DNA from: a virus
Direction: 5' to 3' (one strand)
Length of the DNA: 35,805 nucleotides
IMG/VR virus record: IMGVR_UViG_3300033146_003904
Coordinates: 1 to 35,805 of that record
Part shown: one piece after another, positions 24,527-35,100 of the stretch
Numbering within the stretch: the stretch's first letter is position 1
Layout of the letters: each line of letters begins with the position of its first letter
Program-made: the position numbers and the translations under genes
The notes under the pieces: generated by a model
Seen by the model: the letters and a program-made list of their open reading frames with translations, nothing else
What the model was told of the DNA's origin: nothing
Databases searched by the model: none

Positions 24527-24817
24527 CTGGGAGACGCAGTTGTTACGCCGCCTACTCCGTGGGTTCCTCGTGCTGGATACGCTCTGTTTGACGACGATAC
24601 GGTGGACGTAGAAACCTTTGAAAATTGGTCAGGCGTTATTGTTCCTTGGGTCGAATCTAGTTCTACACCAGCTTCTTTTGATGGAGACGCTGTAGACAAA
24701 GACCCCTTTGAAAATTGGTCAGGCGTTATTGTTCCTTGGGTCGAATCTAGTTCTACACCAGCTTCTTTTGATGGATCGACCGAGAACAAGGAAACTTTTG
24801 AGAACTGGCCAGCGTAA
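22562..24817 (+). CDS. Tail tube protein readthrough form (TGA 24524 decoded)
   Basis: If the TGA at 24524-24526 is read through, the product has 751 residues. The added part starts LGDAVVTPPTPWVPRAGY, a Pro-rich hinge. It continues with two identical 30-residue repeats and a third shorter one, each opening with FENW. No ATG and no Shine-Dalgarno site exist between the TGA and the repeats; the only start is a bare GTG at 24602. Codon use continues unchanged. The stop is followed by C, and UGAC is the weakest bacterial stop context. A hairpin terminator follows the real TAA at 24815. A minor, longer tail subunit decorating the tube is inferred. Confidence 0.62.
24524..24529 (+). promoter_or_regulatory. 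Leaky TGA-C stop, candidate readthrough site
   Basis: The context is AGC ATT TGA CTG GGA. UGAC is known as a poor termination signal, also found in the self-regulating prfB frameshift site of E. coli. Confidence 0.55.
24615..24775 (+). repeat. Two identical 71-nt repeats encoding FENW units
   Basis: Bases 24615-24685 and 24705-24775 are identical over 71 nt, at a 90-nt (30-codon) period. A third, degenerate start (TTTTGAGAACTGG) lies at about 24796. Both repeats are in the same frame as the tail tube gene and encode FENWSGVIVPWVESSSTPAS followed by FDG. Confidence 0.95.
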
Positions 24818-24844
24818 CAAAGATGGCGTTGAAGACAAACGGAA

Positions 24845-24878
24845 GAAACGGGCATCTGAGAAATTAGATGCCCGTTTC
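24845..24878 (+). terminator. Perfect hairpin after tail tube gene
   Basis: 13-bp perfect stem GAAACGGGCATCT (24845-24857) with AGATGCCCGTTTC (24866-24878) and an 8-nt loop. The T-run after it is poor (GCTATTATA), so it may work as a partial terminator or as a 3' end protector of the abundant tail transcript. Confidence 0.75.
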
Positions 24879-24887
24879 GCTATTATA

Positions 24888-24896
24888 TGCTAAAAT
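24888..24896 (+). promoter_or_regulatory. Extended -10 promoter candidate
   Basis: TGCTAAAAT matches TGn-TATAAT with one mismatch. It is 25 bases before the chaperone GTG start and just after the hairpin, a sensible place to restart transcription. No good -35. Confidence 0.4.
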
Positions 24897-24920
24897 TATT
24901 TTTTTAATTAGGAGAAATGT

Positions 24921-25553
24921 GTGAATTTTTTTACAAAAATGTTATCTTTTTTAACAATTATATTTTATATGCCAATGGTAATACTAGCAAAGGCACAACT
25001 GTTTTTTTCTAAAACTCTCTTAAATTATTCAGTTAAAAAATATGGTCACATTTCTGGAATGAGCGGTAAATTTGGCTTGCAATTAAAAAACAAAGCTAAT
25101 ATAATTGCGCACGAGGTGTTCATGGAGAGCGCCGCATTTATAACACAGGAACGAGAGGACGTGATCATGAAAGCTATTGACGCCAATAAGGCATATCCGT
25201 ACATCCCTAAAGAAGATAGAAAATCCACAGTCAAGCCGGAAGATAAAACCACTTTTTTGTGCAAGTACGTTAATCCGTATTTGGACGCAAAGCTTGGTGA
25301 TGAACTTTTTAGCATTCAAGGGGTTGGCAATCAGCGCAAAGAACGCCTTTTGACTGGTACACAGCGCCTTGAGATTCTTAAGGAGTGCGTTACAGGCTGG
25401 GAAAACTTTGTTGGCCCTGACGGTAAGCCTGTTACCTTTGACCCCAAGAACATTGAAGCCATGATTTCGATGATCCCGCCTCCAGTTCGTTCAGAACTTG
25501 CCGATTTTATTCGCGGTGAAAGCGACCTCGAAGAGGGGGAAACGAACGGCTAA
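24921..25553 (+). CDS. Tail assembly chaperone, upstream part (G-like), with membrane-like extension
   Basis: 210 residues from GTG 24921, which has AGGAG six bases upstream. Residues 1-32 are strongly hydrophobic (FLTIIFYMPMVILAKAQLFF). The chaperone-like part begins near residue 83: MKAIDANKAYPYIPKED, then CVTGWENFVGPDGKPVTFDP and MISMIPPPVRSELADFI, typical of tail assembly chaperones that bind the tape measure. Two further in-frame ATGs, 25122 and 25167, also have Shine-Dalgarno-like sites (GAGG), and codon style turns GC-richer at about 25110. The core chaperone is therefore likely to start at 25122 or 25167 (128 residues). The product ends just after a G-run used for a -1 frameshift. Confidence 0.75.
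   Translation: MNFFTKMLSFLTIIFYMPMVILAKAQLFFSKTLLNYSVKKYGHISGMSGKFGLQLKNKANIIAHEVFMESAAFITQEREDVIMKAIDANKAYPYIPKEDRKSTVKPEDKTTFLCKYVNPYLDAKLGDELFSIQGVGNQRKERLLTGTQRLEILKECVTGWENFVGPDGKPVTFDPKNIEAMISMIPPPVRSELADFIRGESDLEEGETNG
25167..25553 (+). CDS. Core tail assembly chaperone from internal ATG
   Basis: Alternative start ATG 25167, with GAGAGGA upstream, gives 128 residues lacking the hydrophobic extension. This is closer to the usual size of such chaperones and contains all of the recognisable domain. It is listed separately so that both options can be judged. Confidence 0.55.
   Translation: MKAIDANKAYPYIPKEDRKSTVKPEDKTTFLCKYVNPYLDAKLGDELFSIQGVGNQRKERLLTGTQRLEILKECVTGWENFVGPDGKPVTFDPKNIEAMISMIPPPVRSELADFIRGESDLEEGETNG
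25535..25541 (+). promoter_or_regulatory. -1 frameshift slippery site (G-run)
   Basis: Zero-frame codons are GAG GGG GAA ACG. The Gly-tRNA on GGG can re-pair perfectly one base back. The -1 frame has a stop at 25517-25519, so the shift must occur after it and before the zero-frame TAA at 25551. The G-run is the only plausible site. The second codon (GAA to GGA) re-pairs poorly, so it is not a canonical heptamer. Confidence 0.65.
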
Positions 25554-25585
25554 GAAGCCTAGTTCGTTTCCGTCACTTCTTAGCC
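25538..25585 (+). promoter_or_regulatory. Two alternative hairpins at frameshift site
   Basis: Hairpin 1: 25538-25551 pairs with 25556-25571, as a 10-bp stem GGAAACGAAC/GTTCGTTTCC, a 2-nt bulge, then GGCT/AGCC and an AAGA loop. Hairpin 2: 25548-25557 GGCTAAGAAG pairs with 25576-25585 CTTCTTAGCC, a perfect 10 bp. They share bases, so they exclude each other. A ribosome on the G-run would melt hairpin 1 and leave hairpin 2 six bases ahead, the usual distance for a stimulator. Confidence 0.7.
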
Positions 25586-26113
25586 AGTGCTAAAGACCCA
25601 GAACACATCCAAAGATTATGGTCCTGCGAAAATTGTAGGAAAAGCGAAACCTTACCTTTTGAGCGCAATTGTCCTTTTTTAACAAAAGAGGAAAAGATTC
25701 GTTGGGCCTACACTTCTGGAACGCGGACTTCTTCTTCTAAATATCAATTAAAATCAAAAAAACGTTCTATTAAAGAATTAAAAGATGAGTTAAAAGATGG
25801 GGAAGCAAAGGAAAGAGCCATTGTTTCTATAGGTAAATTTCAGTTTTTAGAATGTCCAGTAAAAATGTTTAATGAAGAACATGGTTTGCTAAAGCTAATA
25901 GATATGATAAATTGGTCTGAGAACATGAAGACACCACTTGTTGATGGAGGACTCTTAAATTATACCGCTTACTTTTTTAAATGCTATCAGATAGTTATTG
26001 GCGAACAAAGTAGAATAGATTCAGAAGAAAGAGAATTGTCAAAAGGAAGTAGCAGCGGTAATAGCGAGTCCCAGCCAAGTAAGTCCACAATGGGTGGCGC
26101 AACACGAAGATAA
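25538..26113 (+). CDS. Frameshifted chaperone extension (T-like)
   Basis: This -1 frame is open from 25520 to the TAA at 26111. It is expressed by fusion with the upstream chaperone through the G-run, adding about 191 residues. It has no start codon of its own near the beginning. The segment RFRHFLASAKDPEHIQRLWS followed by CENCRK and NCP gives a four-Cys pattern typical of a small zinc-binding region. The end is Ser-rich (SKGSSSGNSESQPSKS). A G/GT chaperone pair with a -1 shift directly before the tape measure is conserved across long-tailed phages. Confidence 0.82.
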   Translation, partial: GNERLRSLVRFRHFLASAKDPEHIQRLWSCENCRKSETLPFERNCPFLTKEEKIRWAYTSGTRTSSSKYQLKSKKRSIKELKDELKDGEAKERAIVSIGKFQFLECPVKMFNEEHGLLKLIDMINWSENMKTPLVDGGLLNYTAYFFKCYQIVIGEQSRIDSEERELSKGSSSGNSESQPSKSTMGGATRR

Positions 26114-26124
26114 AAGAGGACAAG

Positions 26125-29100
26125 ATGGCCAACAAACGTCAGATTACTTTTAAAATTAATATCATCAAATCTGATGAGAAGGCAGTTAAGGCCGCAGTTC
26201 AAGACTTTAAAAGGATTGAAGATGCAGCTAAACTTTCTGCTAGTGTTGCACACAGCGCATTCAATACTGGCAAAGGATATGAGGAATTTATTTCTGTATT
26301 GGGGAAAGTTTCTTCTGAAATGAATTCTGTAAAAGAAGCTATTTCTGCTATTAATGGCGCTCAACAACTTACCGCTTCCGGTTTACAAAAAACAATAAAT
26401 ATTTTAAATTCAATGTCAGAAAAAGCAGACAAGAACAAAGTTGAATTAAAAGGTCTTTCTAATGAATTACAGCAAGTAGCAAACTCTACGAGCGCAGAGG
26501 CTAAAGCTGTTGAACAAAGTTCCCAGGCATTAGCGTCCAATGAACAATCCGTCAAAAAGAGCAATCAAGCCGTTAAGGAACAAACTGCTGTTAATCGTGA
26601 GGCAAAGGACGCAATTGACGCTAAAAATAAAGCTGAAGCCGCTGGTGGAAAGAAGACTTATACATTAAACAAAGAAAAGGCATTTGTCGCACAAAAAGAA
26701 GTTTCTCCTGCTCAAGCGTCGCCAGCCATCAAAGCAGCTAATGATGCACAAAAAGAACTTATAAAAAGTCAAGAGCTTTCCAAATCTATTGAAGAGGGAA
26801 CTTTAAAACTTTCTAATGAAATAGCAAAAGCGAATAAAGCTCAAGCTACTTCAGTAAAAGCTGTTGCTAAAGAAAGTGCTGAATTAAAAAGCGCAAGAAA
26901 AAAAGAATTAGCTGTTCAACAGGAACTTGCGAAAGTTGAAGAAGAAATAACGCTTATTGTTTCCAAACAAAGGGCACAGAACGAAGCCCCTAAAAAAATA
27001 TTAGAATTAGAAAAAGAACGAAAAGAAGCCGCTAAAAAAACAGCTTTATCCTATACTGAACTTGAGGAACTTACCTCGAAAGAAGGAAAAGTCTTAAAAG
27101 GCATAGAGGATACAAAGAAAAAACTTCAGGCCATCGACGCTATGAGTAGCACTTCAATAGAAAAGAAAAACTCTTTAGAGAGTGAAGCAAAAAAAATTCA
27201 AGAAACTATTTTTGGTTCTAATAAAAAAAACAATATAATTATTGATTCTGAATATAGAAAAAAAGTTAAAATTTTAGGCACAATGAAAAACGAAGCGATT
27301 GCGCTTCGAGAAGAAATCGCCGACCTTGAAGCTGTTCGAAGATTTACAATAGAAAATCTTGAAGCAAGAGAAAAAAATCTTAAAAAATTAAGAGATGAAC
27401 TGAATTTAACAAAAGATATTAATAAAAAAATCAAAGAGCAAATGGAATTCGCAAGCGGTAAAAAAAGCGATAGTGTTACAGAAGAACTTAAAATTGCTTT
27501 AGAAAAATATGACAAAATAGCGCTTCGTTTAAAGAAAACAAAAGCAATAATCCAAGAGTCAAACGCTTCAACTGAAAAAGCTATTTCTCTTGCCAAAGAA
27601 CGCGCTTCTGTTGAAAAAACAATTGTTGATTTGATTAAAAGAGAGATGCGTCCGGCCAAAGAAACTTCTAGTATGAAGGTGAGTAACGGAGATTTGACGA
27701 AAGCCGCTCAAGAAACTGAAAAATATAATAATATTTTGAAAGCTGAAAGAGAAGCTATTTCTCTTGCCAAAGAACGCGCTTCTGTTGAAAAAACAATTGT
27801 TGATTTGATTAAAAGAGAAATGCGTCCGGCCAAAGAAACTTCCAGTATGAAGGTGAGTGGAGGGGAGTTAACAAGGGCTATTCAAGAAACTGAAAAATAT
27901 AATATTCTTTTGAAAAACAGAAAACGACTTACGAGAGAAGTCACTGAAATTTTAAATGCTCCAATTAGAAAAAGTAGACTTGAAGAAGATCTTACAAAAG
28001 AGTTAGCGCTTCGAAAAAAAGTGTTGGTTAAAGAAAAAGAACAAGGAGATATTAAAAAAAATATTTCTTCTTTTTCTGAAGTGCTTGCTGCGAGAATTAA
28101 TAATGCAGATCGTAAAAATTTAGAGTCTTTAAAAAGCATAATTGATGAAAGAAAAAAAATAGTCGCTTCTATGGCCGCCGAAAGAGAAGCTGCAAGTTTA
28201 AGTGAAAGTCAAATTACTGTTACAAAAGGTCAAATTGGTTCGCTCAAGAACCTCGACAATGCTTATAAGCTTGTCACGCGAGATGCTATAGAAGCAGCTA
28301 AGGCTGGAACAGCTTTAAGAAATTCACCAGCTTATATTAAGAAGGCTTCAGCGGAAGGTGAGTCCCCTTCTAACCCAGAAGATGACAAACTGGCTAAAGC
28401 ATTAATTGGGCAGATTAGAAGCATAAGCATAGGACTCGCTAAAGCTAAAGGAGAATTTCGTAGTTTTCAAACTGAAATGAGTGCTGCAAGTGACCCTAAA
28501 GCTATTTCTAAAATTTCAGAAAAGATAAATGTTTTATCAACAAAAATCGGAACAGCAAAAGCAAAATCAGAAGGACTCCAGAAACAACTTTCTAAAGTTC
28601 CAGTAACAGGAAAAGAAATTGGAGCGGATTACGATAGAGTGCTGACCATCCAAGAAAATCTTTTCAACAGCACTTTAAAATTAAGTTCTGGGTTGAGAAA
28701 TGCGGCCACTTCTGGAAAAGTATTATTCGAAGCTTATACTCAGTTAAGTTCAAGTCAAAAAGCTTTTGACAAATCTTCTGATAGTATTGGTTCTAGTATT
28801 GAAAAACAATCGGCTTCAGTTAAAGGTTTGGCTGCTGAACTTGTTACACTAGACGCACAAATAAATAAAACAGCAAGTTACAAAACACCTAAATTAGGAG
28901 CTGATGTAAAGAGAATCGACTCTACTGCTGCTCAAGAAAAAGCTGCGCAATTAGACGCTAAACGTGTTGAACTTATACAAAAACAAAATGGTTTATATGA
29001 TATTAAAGAAACTAAATTAGATGTTGAGAAACAAAAATTAGATATTCTTCAGAAAATAGAAGTTAACAGAAATCGCACATCTATAGAACGCTTACGTTTA

Positions 29101-32100
29101 GAAGAACTTATTAAAAAAGAGAGCAATTCTGCTGTAAAGGGCGGACAGAACGTTGCTGATATTAAAAAGTCACAAGAGGCTCTAAATAAATTGGAAGGAC
29201 TATTTAAAATATTAAATAATTCTTCTGCTTCGTTCGATAGCAAAATAAAAAGTATTGGAACTGATATCGTTAGGGTTACGAAAGAGTCCAGTAAACTCGA
29301 ACGTGAATTCAAAGATATAGAAAATGGTTTGAATAGAGAATATGGAAGTTCTTTTAGAAAATTAGATAAAGATATTTCTGTTCTGACCAGGGATATGTCC
29401 TATCTAAATGGAAAAATAAGAGAAACTATCGCTGATTTAAAAAATTTAGAAAAGAGAAAAGGAACTCTTCTTTCTAAGTCAGATGCACAGAGAATGAGTG
29501 CTTCTACTCTAACAAAAGATTATAATTACGCTTCTGAAAATAAAGAGTTGATGAAGAATAAAGGTTATTCTGAAAGCACTCTTAAAATACAACAGCAATT
29601 AATGGATGGAATCATAGAGCGTAAAAAAATTGCTGTTGAATTAGAGAAGAAATACATCCTTCAAGCGAGAGCAGTAAACAGCGCGTTAGAAAAAGAAAAA
29701 GAACGTCACCAAGAATTAATAAAGTTGAAGTCTATAGGCGAGACTAAACAAAGAGTTCAGACGCAGATTTCAAAAACTGGTGGAAACGCTGCTTTAATTG
29801 CTGAAGAAAAACAATTAACTGATCAATTTAATAAACAGCGTTTAGTTACTGAAAAGATGCACAAAGAAGTTGTTGTATTGCGTGAAGCAGAAACGTATAG
29901 AGCGAACCAAGTGACAAAGGGTTTGGCAAAAGAAAAAGCGGCCAAAGAAGATTTAAGAGTTGTTCAAAAACAATTGACTCGTGCTTCCATTGAAGACGGA
30001 AAAAAGATAACTAACACACTAGCTCGTGAAAGACGTGAGTTAAAAGGTCTGGATTCCGAGACAATGACCTTTTCGCGTGGCGTGAGTAAAGGATTTGGAA
30101 AAGTAGTTACGGCACTTACACAATATTTTAGTGTCAGCATGATAATGTTTGGCATTGTAAGAAAACTCGGTGAAGCTTTTCAATCTATGTTTGAAGTGGC
30201 AGATAGAACTGCAAAAGTGTTCGCTGTTAGCCGTTCTAGTGTAATGGATTATGATGAACGTTTTAAGGCTCTTGGTGAAACACTTGTAAATGTGTCGTCC
30301 GATATGGGTCAGTCAATAGATAAAGTTTCAGAAGTGTTATTCCAGTTTGGTAGTGCGGGTCTACAAGCCGAAGAGTCCATGGCAGCTTTAGACTCAACAA
30401 TGAATTTGTTAATCGCTACTGATGCCGAAGCGGCCCAAACAACAAAAACAATTGCAGCCATTTATCGTTTGATGGGAGATACGATTGATGTCGCTGGCGG
30501 AAAGATGGCTAAGTTTGCCAGGATTAATGATATTTTGGCAGCCACCTATCGTGACAACCAGGTAGAACTTGGAGAATTAAATCAAGGTTTGAAATTTGCT
30601 CTTCCAGTTGCAAGACAATTAGGAATGTCTTTTGAAGATACCGCTGGTGTCTTGGCCCATTTGCAGAACAACATGATTCGTTCTGGTGAAGCCGGACGTA
30701 GTTTACGTTCTATTTTCTCAAAGATGACAACCAATATGAGCGCTTTTAGTCGCACTTTTGGCATTGCGATTGACCCCAACAAACCACTTGATTTCTTAGA
30801 TATAATGAAAAAAATTGGCGATAGAATGCGTGAAGGCGCAATGACTTCTAGTGATGTTGAAAAGATATTCAAGAGGATGGGTCTTCGTGGGGCAAATAGT
30901 TTTCAAATTATCGCCAGTAAGTTTGGAGATCTTGAACAAGTTATCGGTCGTTTAAAAAGTGAAAGCCAAGGCGCTGCCGAAGCCATGGCGAATATTAGAA
31001 TTGAAAGTTTGCAAGGCCAATTAAATGTTTTTCATGAAACGTTTTTAAAATTTTCTCGTGAAGCACTTGGACCAATTTCAAAACTTTTAGAGGGATTTTT
31101 TCGGCTAATGAATAAGGGCATGAAACTGGCCATGGAAAATGATTCCGTGATGGCTCTTGTCACTGCTTTGACTTCATTAACCGCAGCTTATGCTGCGCTG
31201 ACTGTTGTTAGAATAGCGTCTTATGTGCTTAATGATAAATTACTCAAACCAATGAAGATTGAGCGTAAAGCACAGTTAGAATTGTCTCAAGCTCAGAATA
31301 TAACTGGCGAAGCTTTGGCAAAAAAGACTTTGGCCACTGAAGCGGAAGCGCTGGCCAGTGCATCATCAGCAAAAGCAACGGATGTTTCTACCGCAGCGAC
31401 TGAGAGAGAAACCGCTGCTTTATTGGAAAATTCTGCGGTTAAAGAAAAATCTGCTGGTTTAGGTGCAGCTCAAGCCACTTCTGGAGCCGCAGCCTCAGTA
31501 GCTTCAAAAACTAATGTGGTCGGAATTCCTACAGCCATTAGTGGTGTGCAAAGTGCGGGACTAGCACAGAACACCGCAGTCGTGAATGCGAATACAGCTT
31601 CGATTTCGGCACACGAAAAAGCCGTGGCGAGTGACGCAGCAACTTCTTCCGCTGCAAACGCCTCAGTTGCAGAGAGCACAGCTTTGAATAGCGTTAATGC
31701 TGCCTCTGTTGACGCTAAGGTCGTTGCTAAGGAAATGGATGTAGCAGCACAAGCCATGGATACAGCGGCTATAAAAACTAATACAGGCGTTCAAATCGTA
31801 CAAGCTGAAGCTGTTGGCGCAGAAGCCGCTGCTGAAGGGGTGAAGACTCTAGCCAAAGCGAATAGTACTAGAGTGACAGAAGTTGAAACAGGAGTAATAG
31901 TATCCAATATTGCTGCTCAGAATACACAAACGGCTTCTACAATAGCTGGTTCTTTAGCCGCCATAAAGGCGACAGCAGGAATTGGTGTATTCGCAAAAGC
32001 GTGGAAATATGTAGTAGCCGTTTTTGTTGGCGGTGGAAGAGCAATTTGGGGTGCTATGACGGCTGCTTGGGCCGCTACATCTGCCTTTTTTACTGGGATA

Positions 32101-35100
32101 GGACTTGCTGGCGCTATTGCAATTGGAATATATGTAGCGATAGTCGCTGCAATTGCTGGTGTTATATATATCATTTATCGTTTAGCGTGGGCACGTGAGA
32201 TTGAATATGATGCAAATCAAAAAATAATTGATCAATATAAGGAAATGAATTCGGAAGAAAAGAAAAAAAGAGATTCTATGGAGACGTCTATCAAGACGTT
32301 AGAAGACCTTTATAAAGCTTATAAAGAAGGAAGAGCTACAGGGGATCAACTGTCTAATGGTATTAATCAAATAGTGAGTAATCATCATGATTTGGCTTAT
32401 GCCGCTCTGCAAGTTCGTGCAGCATATAGTGATGAAGGAAAACAATTAATTGAGCTTAATAAAATAATTAGAAAGAAAATTGAATTAGACAAAGAATTAA
32501 ACAAAGAGTCTCGCAAGGAGGCTGGTGAAAAATCTATTAGAAGTTTTGAAATGAATTCTGAAGATTTCAAAAAGCAAGTAGAAAAATATAAAAAAATATT
32601 AAAAGAAACTGACGCAGCTTCTGGGAAAAAGTTCGTTTTAACGGCATTTGGTGATACCAGAAAAGAAACTGATACAGAACTTAAAAAACGTTTAAGTTCA
32701 TTAAAAGAAAGCCAGGAAAAGCAAAGAAAAGCTTTACAGGAAGTATTAAAGAAAAACGATGAGCTTGTTGCTGTTGTTCCAGAAGCGTTTAACAATTCCA
32801 AAACAAAAATGATGACTGATTCGTTTTATAAAATGGCTGAAAGTGTAGGACTTGTTGTAAGAAATATAAGTAAAGCTGACAATTCTTTAAAAATGTTGAT
32901 GTCAAGTGTAAAAGAATATACAAATTATGAATTTAATTTCAAAGATGATCAATTTGGTGATCAAATGTTTCGTGGTCGAGATGCCATGGCCAAAAGTATA
33001 CTGGTTAAATACAATGTTGTTGTTGATAAGAAATCAGAATTAGATACTCTTTTTAATTTGCAAGCCTTAGCGAGAGAAGCAAAAACAATTATTGAAAGCG
33101 AAAATATTGTTATAGATTTAGGAAAAGTGAATTTTAAAAGGACTGAAAGAGAAGCAGAACTCACGGCTATTGCCTACAATAAAGCTTTGAATAAAGCTCT
33201 AAAACCATTGAATTTTAAGGTTAATATCCCAACAGAAAAAGTTAATGCTTGGGTTGATTCTTATGAAGAAATTTCAAAACAGTATGATAATTTTGCTGAC
33301 AAAGAAGAAGCCATTTTAAATAGCGCATGGCTGAGCGCTGACATGCAAGATGATATTCGCAAACAGATAGAGGGGCAAGTTAAAGCTGGTGAAAAGAATA
33401 TAAACATTGATAAGAAACGTAAAGATGAGTTAAAAGTCGCCAAAGGTTTCCTTGATGGTTCTTTGACTACTTATATTGATATGACAGAAGAACAAAAAAA
33501 ATCTTTGCAAAGCGTTGGAGTTTACAACGCTGGTCTAGACAAATCAAATGCTTCACTTAAAACATTGCTGTTATCTATCATAAAGGCCAAACAAGCTACT
33601 CAGGAAATGGACAGTATTGATTCTATGTACGACGATGTAAGGCTCAATACGGCGCTTATCGTCCAGAATAAGATGTTTGGTATCAATAGGGACATGACTG
33701 CTGAGATGGAGAAGTACGCCATCATTATGGCCCAAGTTGCGATTGATTCAGATAAAAGTGTGAAAAATTCTTCCGTCGAATTAAAGACGATTTCGGAGAT
33801 AGTGAAAAAACAAGCTGACGCCGCTGAAGCTGCCAGTCAGTCTAGTGTAGAAAATGAAAATTTAATAAAGAACAAGAAGAAAATGTTGGACGCTCAAGTT
33901 CAGCTCGAACAAAAAATATCAAAGTTAAAAGAACAATATATTCTTCAGTCAGAACAACTGGCCAATATTGACGCGAAGAGAAGATCTTCCTCGGAGAAGT
34001 TGTTGGTTTATGGAAACCTTCAAAGTGCTCAAGCTGTTGTCCAGGCCAGAATGGCAAAAAGAACTTATTCCATACATGAACAAGCCAAAAGGCTTATGGA
34101 AGCGCAAAACAAAGAGTTTATTAAGGATATAAAAAATCAAGATAAAGCTCGTGAGAAGTCAAAGTCCACCAATGAGAGCGTTGAAAAATCTAGAGCCAAT
34201 CTTTTTAAAAGGCAAGAGGCGGTTATTCGTCAAGAAACCAAATACGTTAAATCATTAATAAAGGAGAAAAAGGAATTATTAGCCATTCAAAAAATAGTTG
34301 ATAAAATCCGCACTGGAAACAACATGTCTCTTGAGTCTGTCAATAAATTGAACATTCTCAATCAAGATATGATTGCTGCATATTCAGAAGTTCTTCGCGT
34401 TCAAGAATTAATGCAAGAAAGCAAAAAAGCTCAAATTGAAATGCAAGGTGAATTGAATCTTGTAACAGCAAAATATCAAGAAGCTTATTATAAGATTTTT
34501 GAATATCAGACTTCTATTATTGGTAATTTTATTAAGATGCGTCAAAGTGTTTCTAAAATAGCTGATGGATATGATGACATTTTGAAAAGTTCAGTTGAAG
34601 CACAAAGAATTTCTGCTACCGATGAACTTCGCGCAATATCAATGAGAAAGTTAAATCGTAAACGTTTCCAAGACGAAGAAAATCTTAGGTTAAAGAAAAC
34701 TGAAATAGCGCAATTAACAGAAAAAACAGCAAAAAGTGAAATTGGCGTCAAGAAACATATTGAAGAGATGAATGCTGAGCTTGCAGTAGCAGTTGATAAA
34801 GTTAAAGCGTATCAAATGAAGATGAAAGAAGTGAACGACCTCGAAATACAGCATCGTTCACTATTAAATGATAGCGCTCAATCTTCTGATAGCATGGGGA
34901 GTAGATACGAAGAACTTGGTCGAACACTTCGCACTGAAATAATTGATCCTTTATTGGGTTCTGAGTTAAAAAATACTGCTACTTCAAAATTTGCTTTACA
35001 GATGAAGCTTGGACTTTCTCCTGCTGCCACTTCTGCACAAGTTTTAGAACGTGCGTTGAAGGGTATCAAAGAAGGAACACTACAGGTAACAGATATAACC

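Noticed and set aside
24524-24570. Selenocysteine insertion at the TGA
   Set aside because: No convincing SECIS-type hairpin directly follows. Only short pairings such as GGAG with CTCC are possible.
24600-24780. Diversity-generating retroelement variable region
   Set aside because: No reverse transcriptase or template repeat is in the window, and the repeats are identical with no adenine-directed changes.
24602-24817. Independent small gene starting at GTG 24602
   Set aside because: No ribosome site precedes the GTG, and open, codon-matched sequence continues upstream in frame to the TGA of the tail tube gene. Readthrough explains it better.
24427-24855. Antisense ORF of 142 codons
   Set aside because: It is a shadow of the repeat-bearing extension and lacks a ribosome site; both repeat copies simply mirror the sense strand.
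25538-25585. Full H-type pseudoknot with both 10-bp stems
   Set aside because: Connecting loops of 0, 4 and 4 nt are too short to cross stems of this length. Alternative hairpins are more realistic.
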